Notes: generated from the sequence alone by a model not told the origin. A DNA stretch of 64,000 nt from Oceanibacterium hippocampi (GCF_900172325.1 NZ_FWFR01000001.1:2062335-2126334); one strand, 5' to 3'; positions 8,476-18,887 are shown, counted from the stretch's first letter. Numbers and translations are program-made.

Positions 8476-10121
8476 AACCTGGTCCAACCAGTGTCAGTGG
8501 GCGTAAACGCCCCGACGTGATTGTCGTCGGCGGCGGGCACAACGGGCTGGTCGCCGCCTGTTACCTGGCGGCGGCCGGCCTGAAGGTCCTCGTTCTGGAA
8601 GCCACCGACCGCCTCGGCGGTCCGGTGGCGACCGTCGAGTTCATGCCGGGCTACTTCTCGACGATCAGCAACTCGCCGGGTTCGCTCGAACCCAAGATCG
8701 TCGAGGATCTGGGTCTGGAGCGCTTCGGCCTTCGTTTCGTGCGCCCGGACCCGACGCTCGTCCATCCGCTGGAAGATGGCCGCCTCTATGTCGGCTGGCG
8801 CGATCCGGCGCGGAACAACGCCCAACTCGACGCCTTCGCGCCGGGCGAGGCGGCGCGCTACCAGGCGCTCTTCAAGTATATCCAGGATTTCGCCGACCGC
8901 CTCGGGATCTCGCTGTTCGAGCCGCCGCCGTCGCTGCAGCACCTGGTGCGCAACCTGACGCGCCTGGAAGACCAGGAAGCCTTCAGCCGCATCCTGTTCG
9001 GCAGCGCGCGCGACCTGATGGACGAGTTCGGCCTGGCGCCGGAAACCCAGGCGCTCATCGGTCCGCTCGCTGTCGTCGGCGGCCAGGTCAGCCCCTCGAC
9101 CCCCGGGACGCCCTTCAACCTCCTGATGCGGCCGCTCTCGCTCGCCTCGATCAAGAGCGATGCCGAGTACGACCCCCGGCGCATGCCGCTGCGCGGCTCG
9201 ACCGGCCTGCCGGTCGGCGGCATGGGCGCGATCATCGCCGCCATGCAGAGCAGCCTCGAGCAGCAGGGCGGCGAGATCCGCACCGGCGAGCGGGTCGACC
9301 TGTTGCGTGTCCGCGACGGGCGGATCAGCGGCGTGGTGACCGCCGACGGCGAGGAAATCGACGCGCCGCTGGTGATCTCCGCGATCAATCCGCGCACCAC
9401 CGTCGGCCTGCTCGACGACAGCGCCGACTGGGGTCCGCTGCGCGGCAAGCTCGAACGCAAGCAGATGCGGGGCAGGGCCTTCAAGGTCGTGCTCGCCCTC
9501 GACGGCATGCCGCGCTACGCGGCGGCGGCCGACGACGCCGAGGCGAAACGCCTCGCCACGGCGCAATTCCGGATCGCGCCGAGCCTCGATTATCTTGAGG
9601 AAGGCCATACCGACATGCTGCTCGGCCGCCTGTCGGAGAAACCGGTCATCTGGGGGCTCTGTCCCTCCATGACCTCGCCGATGCTGGCGCCCGAGGGTCG
9701 CCATGTCCTCAGCATGAATATCGGCAACGCCCCCTATCGCCTGAAGCAGGGGACCTGGGACGAGCAGCGCGACGTGCTGGCCAGGCGGGCCATCGCGGCG
9801 CTCGCCGAATGGATGCCGAACGTGCCGGACCTGGTCTCCGACTACCGCTGCATCGACCCGGTCGAGTTCGAGCGTCGCTACGGGCTGGTCGAGGCCAACA
9901 TCACGCACGGCGACACGATGCCGTGGAACAGTTTCTGGATGCGCCCGATGGCCGGGCTGCATGCCTACCGGACCCCGACGCCCGGCCTCTATCTGAGTGG
10001 CAACGGCACCTGGCCGGGCAACTACGTCTCGGGCATCGCCGGCCACAACACGGCCCAGGCGGTGCTCCAGGACCTCAGGGCCGAAGGATCCCGGCTCGCG
10101 GCACAGTTCAGCGAGTCCTGA
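8472..10121 (+). CDS. FAD-dependent oxidoreductase, phytoene-desaturase/PYROXD2-like
   Basis: The 549-residue flavoprotein begins with a Rossmann dinucleotide fold, VIVVGGGHNGLVAACYLA, followed by VLEATDRLGG. The middle has the carotenoid-desaturase-like GLPVGGMGAIIAAM segment, and the C-terminal FAD contact reads GLYLSGNGTWPGNYVSGIAG. Relatives include amine oxidases and carotenoid desaturases; no carotenoid genes occur here. In this operon it probably oxidises the imported compound or an early intermediate, possibly to an aldehyde used by the ALDH downstream (inference). It overlaps the binding-protein stop by four bases. Confidence 0.85.
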   Translation: MKPGPTSVSGRKRPDVIVVGGGHNGLVAACYLAAAGLKVLVLEATDRLGGPVATVEFMPGYFSTISNSPGSLEPKIVEDLGLERFGLRFVRPDPTLVHPLEDGRLYVGWRDPARNNAQLDAFAPGEAARYQALFKYIQDFADRLGISLFEPPPSLQHLVRNLTRLEDQEAFSRILFGSARDLMDEFGLAPETQALIGPLAVVGGQVSPSTPGTPFNLLMRPLSLASIKSDAEYDPRRMPLRGSTGLPVGGMGAIIAAMQSSLEQQGGEIRTGERVDLLRVRDGRISGVVTADGEEIDAPLVISAINPRTTVGLLDDSADWGPLRGKLERKQMRGRAFKVVLALDGMPRYAAAADDAEAKRLATAQFRIAPSLDYLEEGHTDMLLGRLSEKPVIWGLCPSMTSPMLAPEGRHVLSMNIGNAPYRLKQGTWDEQRDVLARRAIAALAEWMPNVPDLVSDYRCIDPVEFERRYGLVEANITHGDTMPWNSFWMRPMAGLHAYRTPTPGLYLSGNGTWPGNYVSGIAGHNTAQAVLQDLRAEGSRLAAQFSES

Positions 10122-10149
10122 CCGTCTCCGACCAAGGAACAAGAAAATC

Positions 10150-11121
10150 ATGCTGATCGACGGACTGCAATGCGGGCACTTCACCCGCGAGACTTTCGAG
10201 GAGCTCCGGCGGGGTGACGTGACCTGCGTGACAATCACCGCCGGATTCTGGGAGGGAACGCTGGAGTCGCTCGATTCAATCGGGCGGTGGCGCGACCTGG
10301 TGCGCGAGAACGCCGATCTTGTGATGCTGGCGACCACCGCCGAGGATATCGAGGAGGCGTCCCGGACCGGGCGTACGGCGCTCGTCATGGGGTTCCAGAA
10401 CTCGAACCTTCTGGAAGGCCGCATCCGCTTCGTCGAGCTTTTCGCCGAGCTCGGCGTCCGGGTCATCCAGCTGACCTACAACAACCAGAACGAACTGGCG
10501 GGAAGCTGCTACGAGACCGAGGATTCCGGGCTGGCGCGCTTCGGCCGCGAGGTCATCGACGAGATGAACCGGCACGGGATCCTGGTCGACCTTTCCCATG
10601 TCGGCAATCGCTCGACCCTCGATGCGGTATTGCATTCGAAAAAGCCGGTGGCGGTCACCCACGCCAACCCGGATTCGCTGTTCAGCCACAAGCGGAACAA
10701 GACCGACGACGTCCTGAAGGCGCTTGTCGACAACGGCGGCGTGATCGGCTGCGCGACCTATCGCAACATCACCGGCGACTATTACTGCAGCACCGTGAAG
10801 GCCTGGGCCGAGCTGGTCGCGCGGACCGTCGACATCGCCGGCATCGACCATGTCGCGATCGGCACCGACCGCAGCCACAATCACACCAAGCCGGATTACG
10901 ACTGGATGCGCCAGGGACGTTGGACGCGCGGTATCGATTATGGCGCCGGCTCAGCAGCTCGGCCGGGCAAGGTCCCGCCGGCCGACTGGTTCAAGTCGGT
11001 CAGCGACCTGAACCTGATTCCCGGCGGCCTTGCCGAGGTCGGCTTCTCGCCGGAGGAGGTCGAGAAGATCACCAGCGGCAACTGGCTGCGGGTCTATCGC
11101 GAGGTCTTCCGCAAGGCCTGA
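10150..11121 (+). CDS. M19 membrane-dipeptidase-like hydrolase
   Basis: The 323-residue TIM-barrel protein belongs to the renal/membrane dipeptidase family. Seen are the central DLSHVG, the following VTHANPDSLFSHKRNKTD (the family's SHS...HPRN..D segment, with Ala in place of Ser) and the C-terminal barrel with the metal-site His/Asp in VAIGTDRSHNH. Canonical members open with an N-terminal H-x-D zinc pair (DGHNDLP); here that position reads IDGLQCGHF, so the first zinc ligands are missing or altered. It may be a divergent amidohydrolase with one metal or a different reaction. No signal peptide is present, so it is cytoplasmic. A dipeptide or amide bond of the imported compound is a reasonable target (inference). 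Confidence 0.82.
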   Translation: MLIDGLQCGHFTRETFEELRRGDVTCVTITAGFWEGTLESLDSIGRWRDLVRENADLVMLATTAEDIEEASRTGRTALVMGFQNSNLLEGRIRFVELFAELGVRVIQLTYNNQNELAGSCYETEDSGLARFGREVIDEMNRHGILVDLSHVGNRSTLDAVLHSKKPVAVTHANPDSLFSHKRNKTDDVLKALVDNGGVIGCATYRNITGDYYCSTVKAWAELVARTVDIAGIDHVAIGTDRSHNHTKPDYDWMRQGRWTRGIDYGAGSAARPGKVPPADWFKSVSDLNLIPGGLAEVGFSPEEVEKITSGNWLRVYREVFRKA

Positions 11122-11165
11122 CCGCCGCGCCCGAATTTCATACGACGAGCTCTGGGACATTCTCC

Positions 11166-12590
11166 ATGCACCTGAACGAATTCTACATCGACGGCCAATG
11201 GGTCGCCCCGGCCGAGCCGCGCCACGTCGCGGTCATCAACCCGGCCACGGAGGAAGCGATCTGCGAAGTGGCACTCGGCAATGCCGCCGACGTCGATCGG
11301 GCGGTCGCGGCCGCCCGCCGCGCCTTCCCGGCCTTTTCCGCCTGGACCCGCGAACAGCGGCTGGACCTGCTCGCGCGGATCCGGGAGGGCTTCCTCGCGC
11401 GCCAGGACGAACTCGCGAAGACGATCTCCCGGGAAATGGGGGCGCCGCTCAAATTCTCGCTTTCCGCCCAGGCGGCCTCCGGCCCGAACCAGCTCGAGGA
11501 AACGATCCGCGTGCTCGAGGGCTTCGCCTTCGAGACGATGCGCGGGACGACCCGGGTGGTCCGCGAACCGATTGGCGTCTGCGGCCTGATCACGCCCTGG
11601 AACTGGCCGGTCAACCAGCTCATCTGCAAGGTCGCGCCGGCGCTCGCCGCCGGCTGCACGATGGTCCTGAAGCCGAGCGAGGTGTCGCCGCTGAGCGCGC
11701 TGATCGTGGCGGAGATCCTGCATGACGCCGGGGTGCCGGCCGGCGTGTTCAACCTGGTCAACGGCGACGGCCCAGGCGTCGGCGAGTCGCTGGCCGCCCA
11801 TCCTGGCGTCGACATGGTGTCCTTCACCGGCTCGACCCGCGCCGGCGTCCTGGTGGCTAAGGCAGCGGCCGATACGGTGAAGCGGGTCGCCCAGGAACTC
11901 GGCGGCAAGGCGCCCAACATCCTGCTGCCCGATACCGACTGGGAACGCTCGGTGACGCTCGGCATCGCCCGCTGTTTCGGAAACAGCGGCCAGTCCTGCA
12001 GCGCGGCGACGCGCCTGCTGGTGCCGAGGGAGCAGCATGACGCGGTCGCCGAGATTGCCGGCCGGGTCGCCAACACCTATCGCGTCGGCGATCCGGAGGC
12101 CGAGGACACCCAGCTCGGCCCGCTGGTCAGCCAGGCCCAGTTCGACAAGGTCCAGCGCCTGATCGAACGCGGCATCGCGGAAGGCGCCCGCCTGGTCGCC
12201 GGCGGTCCGGGCCGTCCCGACGGGCTCGAGCGCGGCTACTACGTCCGGCCGACGATCTTCGCCGACGTCCACAACGACATGGCGATCGCCCGGGAGGAGA
12301 TTTTCGGCCCGGTGCTGGTGATCATCCCCTATGACAGCGTCGAGCAGGCGATCGAGATCGCCAACGACACGCCCTACGGGCTGAACGCCTATGTCCAGGG
12401 CGCCGACATGGAACGCGCCCGCCGGGTCGCCGCCGCACTCCGCGCCGGGGCCGTCCACATCAACTATCCGCCGATGGACCGGGGCGCGCCGTTCGGCGGC
12501 TACAAGCAGTCCGGCAATGGCCGTGAGTGGGGCGAATGGGGTCTCTCCGAGTTCCTCGAAACCAAGGCGATCGTCGGCTACGGCGCCTGA
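11166..12590 (+). CDS. NAD(P)-dependent aldehyde dehydrogenase
   Basis: The 474-residue cytosolic enzyme oxidises an aldehyde to the acid. The cofactor and catalytic features are complete: TPWNWPVNQ, FTGSTRAG, the general-base Glu in VAQELGGKAPN and the nucleophile Cys in FGNSGQSCSAA. The C-terminal EEIFGPVL and NDTPYGLNAYVQ segments are also intact. It is the fifth gene of the LacI-controlled operon, about 44 bp behind the dipeptidase-like gene. The exact aldehyde is unknown. Confidence 0.93.
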   Translation: MHLNEFYIDGQWVAPAEPRHVAVINPATEEAICEVALGNAADVDRAVAAARRAFPAFSAWTREQRLDLLARIREGFLARQDELAKTISREMGAPLKFSLSAQAASGPNQLEETIRVLEGFAFETMRGTTRVVREPIGVCGLITPWNWPVNQLICKVAPALAAGCTMVLKPSEVSPLSALIVAEILHDAGVPAGVFNLVNGDGPGVGESLAAHPGVDMVSFTGSTRAGVLVAKAAADTVKRVAQELGGKAPNILLPDTDWERSVTLGIARCFGNSGQSCSAATRLLVPREQHDAVAEIAGRVANTYRVGDPEAEDTQLGPLVSQAQFDKVQRLIERGIAEGARLVAGGPGRPDGLERGYYVRPTIFADVHNDMAIAREEIFGPVLVIIPYDSVEQAIEIANDTPYGLNAYVQGADMERARRVAAALRAGAVHINYPPMDRGAPFGGYKQSGNGREWGEWGLSEFLETKAIVGYGA

Positions 12591-12615
12591 CGGGGACGGG
12601 AAGAGGGGCCGGACA

Positions 12616-13587
12616 ATGGACAAGATACTGCTCGACGTGCACTGCCACCTGGTGCCGCTCACGCCGGCGCTGACCGAGGGCATCGGGGGCGTTGCCTGGG
12701 ACGGCGGCCGGGCGCCGCTCACGATCGACGGCTACACGCTCGCCTCGCCCGATGTCTATCGCGTCGAGGCGCTGCTCGACTGGATGGATGCGAACGCGGT
12801 CGGGCGGGCATGGATTTCCGTGCCGCCGCCGCTCTATCGTCTCGGTCTCGACGAGGCCCGGGCGGTCGAATGGACCGGCCGCCTCAACCAGGGCCTGGCC
12901 GATGTCGCCGGCCGGCATGGCGATCGTCTGACCCCCATGTTCCATCTGCCGGTGCAGCATCCGGCGGCGGCCGCGTCTCTGGCGCGCGAATGGTCGGCGC
13001 GGGAAAAGCCGATCTTCGCGATGCCCGCCGGGTCGGCGGCGGACGGGATCGTTCTCTCCGGCGAGGCCTATGTCCCGCTCTGGCAGGCCCTCGACGCGGT
13101 CGACGCCTTCCTCTTCCTGCATCCCTGCAAGGGCTGCGATCCGCGCTACGAGCCTTTCTACCTGCACAACCTGGCCGGCAGCCCCATCGAGACCGCGCTG
13201 GCCGCCGCCCATCTGTCGCTCTCCGGCATCCTCGATCGTCATACACGGATCACCTTCTGTCTCGCCCATGCCGGCGGTGCGACGGCGGCGATTGCCGGCC
13301 GGCTCGAGCGCGGCCAACTGACCGGCCGGCCCGGGGCCGACACCGGGGCCCGGAAGCCGCGCCAGGCGCTCCGCAATGTCTGTATCGACTGCATCAGCCA
13401 CGATGCCGCGGCACTCGGTTTCGCCGCCTCGATGCACGGCGAGGACAATGTCTTCTTCGGCTCGGACTGGCCTTTCGCGATGGGACTGCCGGAGCCGCAC
13501 AGCCAGCTCGGCGAGGTCGCGCCGGCGCTCAAGCGGAAGATGTTCGAGGGCAACCCCCGCCGGCTGCTGTCGAAATTCGGTCTCTGA
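12616..13587 (+). CDS. Amidohydrolase-2/ACMSD-superfamily metal-dependent hydrolase
   Basis: The 323-residue TIM-barrel protein has the superfamily's N-terminal metal pair (VHCHLVP), a central His in LFLHPCKGC, the conserved NLAGSPIETALAAAHLSLSG segment, a further His in CLAHAGG and the late catalytic Asp in GSDWPFAM. Relatives include ACMSD-type decarboxylases and lactone or amide hydrolases. It is the last gene of the operon; the right-hand direct repeat begins 66 bp later. The reaction is probably hydrolysis or decarboxylation in the pathway that the importer feeds. Confidence 0.85.
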   Translation: MDKILLDVHCHLVPLTPALTEGIGGVAWDGGRAPLTIDGYTLASPDVYRVEALLDWMDANAVGRAWISVPPPLYRLGLDEARAVEWTGRLNQGLADVAGRHGDRLTPMFHLPVQHPAAAASLAREWSAREKPIFAMPAGSAADGIVLSGEAYVPLWQALDAVDAFLFLHPCKGCDPRYEPFYLHNLAGSPIETALAAAHLSLSGILDRHTRITFCLAHAGGATAAIAGRLERGQLTGRPGADTGARKPRQALRNVCIDCISHDAAALGFAASMHGEDNVFFGSDWPFAMGLPEPHSQLGEVAPALKRKMFEGNPRRLLSKFGL

Positions 13588-13634
13588 TCGCGGCGGCCGG
13601 CGGCCCGGCCAGCCTGTTACATCTAGCGTACAAC

Positions 13635-13650
13635 GCGGGTTCGATCCCGC
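13635..13650 (+). other. tRNA T-arm remnant
   Basis: GCGGGTTCGATCCCGC is a perfect tRNA T-stem/loop: five paired bases around the consensus loop TTCGATC. No matching anticodon arm, D arm or acceptor 5' strand could be found upstream, so this is a fragment and not a gene. It lies two bases before the right copy of the 31-bp direct repeat, where a tRNA-derived attachment-site scar would be expected. Confidence 0.45.
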
Positions 13651-13652
13651 CA

Positions 13653-13683
13653 TTCGTGACATGGCGGGCAGAACTGCTTTCCG
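13653..13683 (+). repeat. Right copy of the 31-bp imperfect direct repeat
   Basis: The segment matches 4562-4592 at 28 of 31 positions in direct orientation, with the same 19-base identical core. Together the two copies bracket the lacI/ABC/catabolic module. No integrase or transposase lies between them. Confidence 0.65.
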
Positions 13684-15339
<1,656 letters not shown>

Positions 15340-15356
15340 CCCCTGACACCGCGCCC

Positions 15357-15383
15357 GACGGGCCGGAGCGTCTCCGGCCCGTC
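15357..15383. terminator. Bidirectional hairpin terminator between gdhA and the GST gene
   Basis: GACGGGCCGGAG and its exact reverse complement CTCCGGCCCGTC form a 12-bp perfect stem with a three-base loop. It lies 18 bp after gdhA and 18 bp before the end of the convergent GST gene. There is no T tract, as is common for terminators in G+C-rich proteobacteria. Confidence 0.75.
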
Positions 15384-15400
15384 CGCGCTTGCGGGCCTCC

Positions 15401-16003
15401 TCAGGTCGCGGCGGCGACCTTGTATGCCGGCCGCGCCTCGAGCCTGTCCGCATAGGCCGAGAGGTTCGGCAAGGCGCTGAAGTCGGCTCCGAAGCGCCGG
15501 GTGACGATGACCGCATGCCCGGTGACTGTGTCCGCCACGGTGAAATCGTCGGCGAGATACGCGCGCCCTTCCATGTGCGCTTCAGCCGCTGCGAGCGCCT
15601 TGTTGATGAGCTTCATCGCCCTGGCCGCCAGTTCCGGGTTCCGGCGCTCCGGCGGCAGCAGGACCGTTTCGACGACGTAGTTGTTCACCGGGGGCATGAT
15701 CATGCCCTCGGCATATTGCAGCCATTGCAGGTATGGCGCGAAATTCGCCGCGTCGGGGCCGGGAACAAGCGAAGGGGCATACTTGGCGCCCAGGTATTGG
15801 GCGATCGCCGTGCTTTCGGTGATCGTGATGTCGCCGTCGATCAGCGTCGGCACGCGGCCGTTCGGATTGATGCGGGTATAGTCCGGGCCGCGCATCTCCT
15901 TCTGGCCGAGCGTGAACCGCTCCAGTTCGTATTGGAGGCCAATCTCCTCCAGCAGCCAGACCGTGCGAACCGCACGCGAGCGGGGGGCAAAATACACTTT
16001 CAT
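15401..16003 (-). CDS. Glutathione S-transferase family protein
   Basis: The 200-residue cytosolic protein has an N-terminal thioredoxin fold (MKVYFAPRSRAVRTVWLLEE, NPNGRVPTLIDGD, ITESTAIAQYL) and a helical C-terminal domain ending ADTVTGHAVIVTRRFG. The cis-Pro (VPTL) and the glutathione-binding ES pair are present; the N-terminal Ser/Arg region, not a Cys, would be the catalytic site. The second ATG (16003) is preferred because AGGA then lies seven bases upstream; an ATG at 16009 is too close to it. It follows the SDR gene on the same strand. Confidence 0.88.
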   Translation of the reverse strand: MKVYFAPRSRAVRTVWLLEEIGLQYELERFTLGQKEMRGPDYTRINPNGRVPTLIDGDITITESTAIAQYLGAKYAPSLVPGPDAANFAPYLQWLQYAEGMIMPPVNNYVVETVLLPPERRNPELAARAMKLINKALAAAEAHMEGRAYLADDFTVADTVTGHAVIVTRRFGADFSALPNLSAYADRLEARPAYKVAAAT

Positions 16004-16094
16004 GGGCATTTCCTGTTCTGTCGATTGGGGAGGGAATCCGGATCCCTCCGGTTTCTGCGGGCGCTGTCGCGGGACATGTCGGGCCGCGACCCTG

Positions 16095-16877
16095 CTAGAT
16101 ACGGGTATCCGTGGCATGGTTCCACCATGCCTGGTCCGTCCAGGCGCGCAGGTCGAGCTCGTGCGTCCAGACCGAGCGGTGCTGATGGGCGATATGCCAG
16201 TAGGTCTCCGCGACATGCTCGGGCAGCAGCAGGCCGTCATCGGCCCCCTTCATCGACCGCAGCGCCGCGAAACGTTCCGGGCCGAGCATCTTGCCGAGCG
16301 TGTCCGGCGCATCGACCGCGCCGTCGATCACGATATGGGCGATGTGAACGCCCCGGGGAGCGAATTCCGCGTTCAGTGTCTGGCACAGCATCCGGCGCCC
16401 GGCCATCGCCGCGGCGTGCGCGTGCTGGCCCGCGTTGCCACGCATCGCCGCGGTCGAGGCGGTGACCAGAACGGTCCCGCTGCCACGCGCCGCCATCAGG
16501 GGGCAGACCGCCTGCGCCGCGCGAAACAGGCCGAACGTGGCCATTCGCCAGCAGCGCTCGAACACCTTCGCGCTGGTCTCCGGCAGCGACCGGTCGCCGA
16601 TCTGCGCACCGATGTTGTAGACCAGCGCGTGGATCGGGCCGACATCCCGCTCGACCTCGTCGACGAGGGCCTCGATCTCGCCCGGTTCGACCGCGTTCAG
16701 CAGGCGGCCCGTCGCGGCGCCGCCGGCGGCCCGAATGTCGCTGACCAGCCGATCGAGCCCTTCCGTGTCCGACCGCCGGCCGAGAACCGCATGATATCCG
16801 CCGGCCGCGAAACGCGCACCGACCGTTCCGCCGATCCCTGCACCGGCGCCGATGACCAGGCACACCTTGTCCATCAC
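16095..16877 (-). CDS. SDR-family protein lacking the catalytic Tyr-Lys pair
   Basis: The 260-residue Rossmann protein has the SDR cofactor loop LVIGAGAGIGG and a plausible substrate-side Ser (VTASTAAM). Where the family has Y-x-x-x-K, this protein reads HAAAM within GQHAHAAAMAGRRML, so both catalytic residues are replaced. It may be a cofactor-binding pseudo-enzyme, or catalysis may use another acid. The C terminus, WTHELDLRAW, is shared by a subgroup of unstudied SDRs. It lies 177 bp downstream of the BKACE gene on the same strand and could be the tail of that operon. Confidence 0.82.
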   Translation of the reverse strand: MMDKVCLVIGAGAGIGGTVGARFAAGGYHAVLGRRSDTEGLDRLVSDIRAAGGAATGRLLNAVEPGEIEALVDEVERDVGPIHALVYNIGAQIGDRSLPETSAKVFERCWRMATFGLFRAAQAVCPLMAARGSGTVLVTASTAAMRGNAGQHAHAAAMAGRRMLCQTLNAEFAPRGVHIAHIVIDGAVDAPDTLGKMLGPERFAALRSMKGADDGLLLPEHVAETYWHIAHQHRSVWTHELDLRAWTDQAWWNHATDTRI

Positions 16878-17054
16878 GATCCCTCCGTTTTCCGGCTAAC
16901 CTAGCCACACAGGAGGCGTGGCGTAACCGGTACGGTCTGCGAAGGAGATGTGCCGAACGACCGGGTTCACCAGGGTGCAACGCGATCGGGCGCGATCGGT
17001 TGAATGCGCCGTTCGGCCGCGTCGCCGCCCGAACGGCTCCTGCCCTGTCCCTCC

Positions 17055-17990
17055 TCAGAAGCCGACGTTCGCCGCGCCCTTCGTCTGGAGCATCGCGCGT
17101 GCGTCGTCCGCTGTCGCGACCTCGAGGGAGAGTTCTTCCAGGATACGCCGGATCTTCGCCACCTGCTCGGCATTGCTTTTCGCGAGCACGCCCTTGCCGA
17201 GGAACAGGCTGTCTTCCAGGCCGACCCGGACATTGCCGCCGAACAGCAGGCTCTGGGTCGCGAAGCGCATCTGGTGCCGCCCGGCGGCAAGCACGGAGAG
17301 ATAATAGTCCTGGCCGAACAGCCGGTCCGCGGTGGCGCGGAAGGCGGCGAGATTCTCGAGGTCGGGGCCCTGGCCGCCCAGAATGCCGAAGATGCCCTGC
17401 ACGAAGAAGGGCGGCTCGACGATCTTCCGGTCGACGAAATGGGCCAGGTTGTAGAGATGCCCGCTGTCGTAGCATTCGAACTCGAAGCGCGAGCCGCCCT
17501 CGTCGCCGAGGCGGCGCATCGCCATCTCGATCTGGGCAAAGGTATTCGGCAGGATGAAGTCGCGGGTGCTCTCGAGATAGGGGCGTTCCCAGTCGTGCAG
17601 GAAGCGGTCGTATTTCGCAGCCGCGCCCGAGATGTTGAAGTTGAGCGAGCCCATGTTCATCGACGCGACCTCGGGCTTGAGCGAGGCGGCGGCGGCGAGG
17701 CGCTCTTCCATGGTCATGCCGAGGCCACCGCCGGTGGTGATGTTGATGATCGCGTCGGAGCGATCGCGGATCGAGGGGAGAAAGCGCCGGAAGACTGCCG
17801 GGTCCTGCGTCGGTCGCCCGGTCTCCGGAACGCGGGCATGCAGATGGACCATCGCCGCGCCGGCGGCGGCCGCAGCGACCGCGTCGTCGGCGATCTCCTC
17901 GGGTGTCACGGGCAGGTGCGGCGACATGGTCGGCGTGTGGATCGACCCGGTTATCGCGCAGGTGATGATGACTTTCTTGGCTTCGCGCAT
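17055..17990 (-). CDS. Beta-keto acid cleavage enzyme (BKACE, DUF849 family)
   Basis: The 311-residue TIM-barrel zinc enzyme belongs to the Kce/BKACE family, which converts a beta-keto acid plus acetyl-CoA into acetoacetate plus a new acyl-CoA. The metal motif HLHAR (MVHLHARVPETGR), the TTGGG segment and SMNMGSLNFN are diagnostic. It follows the CitE-type lyase by 33 bp on the same strand. If that lyase releases a beta-keto acid and acetyl-CoA, BKACE uses exactly those two products (inference). The substrate R group cannot be read from sequence. Confidence 0.92.
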   Translation of the reverse strand: MREAKKVIITCAITGSIHTPTMSPHLPVTPEEIADDAVAAAAAGAAMVHLHARVPETGRPTQDPAVFRRFLPSIRDRSDAIINITTGGGLGMTMEERLAAAASLKPEVASMNMGSLNFNISGAAAKYDRFLHDWERPYLESTRDFILPNTFAQIEMAMRRLGDEGGSRFEFECYDSGHLYNLAHFVDRKIVEPPFFVQGIFGILGGQGPDLENLAAFRATADRLFGQDYYLSVLAAGRHQMRFATQSLLFGGNVRVGLEDSLFLGKGVLAKSNAEQVAKIRRILEELSLEVATADDARAMLQTKGAANVGF

Positions 17991-18023
17991 GTTCTGTTCC
18001 CTCCGTTCGTTGCCGGCCCGCCC

Positions 18024-18887
18024 TCAGTTTCCCGAGGGTTCGACCGCGCGCAGGATCCGCTCGGCGTTACGCTGGTGCGGCATGTCGATCATCCGGCCGT
18101 CGAGCAGCGCGACGCCTTCGCCGCTCGCGTCGAGCGCGGCGATGACGCGCCGCGCCCAGTCGACCTGGGCCTCGCTCGGGGTGAAGGCCTCGTTGATCGC
18201 CGACACCTGCGCCGGGTGGATGGCGAGCTTGCCATCGAAGCCCGCCCGGTACGCCGCGGTCGCCTCGGCCCTGCAGCCATCGAGATCGCGGACGTCGGTG
18301 AAGGCGGTGTCGAAGGCGAGCACGCCGGCCTCCCGCGCGGCCAGGAGGCAGAGATCCCGGGCGAGCGCGAAGACCCCCTCGTAGCGACCCTCGACGCGAT
18401 TCGCGAAGGCGCCGATGTCGGCGGAAATATCTTCCGCGCCCCAGGTCAGGCCATAGAGACGGGGATGCGACCAGTCGCTTCGCATCAGGTTGCGGACCGC
18501 CCGCGCCGTCTCGGTCGCGACCGGCAGGAGGCGGACCGTTTCCGCCGGCAGGCCGGCCGCCGCCATGGCGTCCGAGGCGACCCGGATATCGTCGAGCGAG
18601 CCGCATTTCGGCAGCATGACGACTTCCGGCGGGGCCGCCGCGAGGATCGCGATGTCGGCTTCGAAGTAGCCGGATTCGAGGCTGTTCACCCGAACGAAGC
18701 GGCGGGCGGGCAAAGGCGTCGCGAGCGCAGCGGCGGTGATGTCGCGAGCCGCCGCCTTGCGGTCCGGATGGACCGAATCCTCCATGTCGAAGATCACCGC
18801 GTCCGTCCCGCTCTCGGCCGAACGCGCGATCTTGCGCTCGCTGTCGCCGGGGACGAAGAGGATCGACCTGACGGGACGGCTCGTCAT
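18024..18887 (-). CDS. HpcH/HpaI/CitE-family CoA-ester lyase
   Basis: The 287-residue TIM-barrel, Mg-dependent lyase carries the CitE-type motifs FVPGDSERK, AVIFDMEDSV and the Mg-ligand region in LYGLTWGAEDISADIG. Relatives cleave malyl-CoA, citramalyl-CoA, citryl-CoA or HMG-like thioesters. Its start overlaps the stop of the MaoC gene by four bases (ATGA). MaoC plus CitE pairs act in itaconate breakdown (itaconyl-CoA hydratase and citramalyl-CoA lyase); here the neighbours are a branched-acyl-CoA dehydrogenase and an MCC-type carboxylase, so a 3-hydroxy-3-alkyl-glutaryl-CoA substrate is my preferred reading (inference). Confidence 0.9.
   Translation of the reverse strand: MTSRPVRSILFVPGDSERKIARSAESGTDAVIFDMEDSVHPDRKAAARDITAAALATPLPARRFVRVNSLESGYFEADIAILAAAPPEVVMLPKCGSLDDIRVASDAMAAAGLPAETVRLLPVATETARAVRNLMRSDWSHPRLYGLTWGAEDISADIGAFANRVEGRYEGVFALARDLCLLAAREAGVLAFDTAFTDVRDLDGCRAEATAAYRAGFDGKLAIHPAQVSAINEAFTPSEAQVDWARRVIAALDASGEGVALLDGRMIDMPHQRNAERILRAVEPSGN

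Noticed and set aside
8469-10466. A 665-codon minus-strand frame opposite the FAD oxidoreductase
   Set aside because: The plus-strand flavoprotein with its Rossmann fold explains the region; the antisense frame has no domain.
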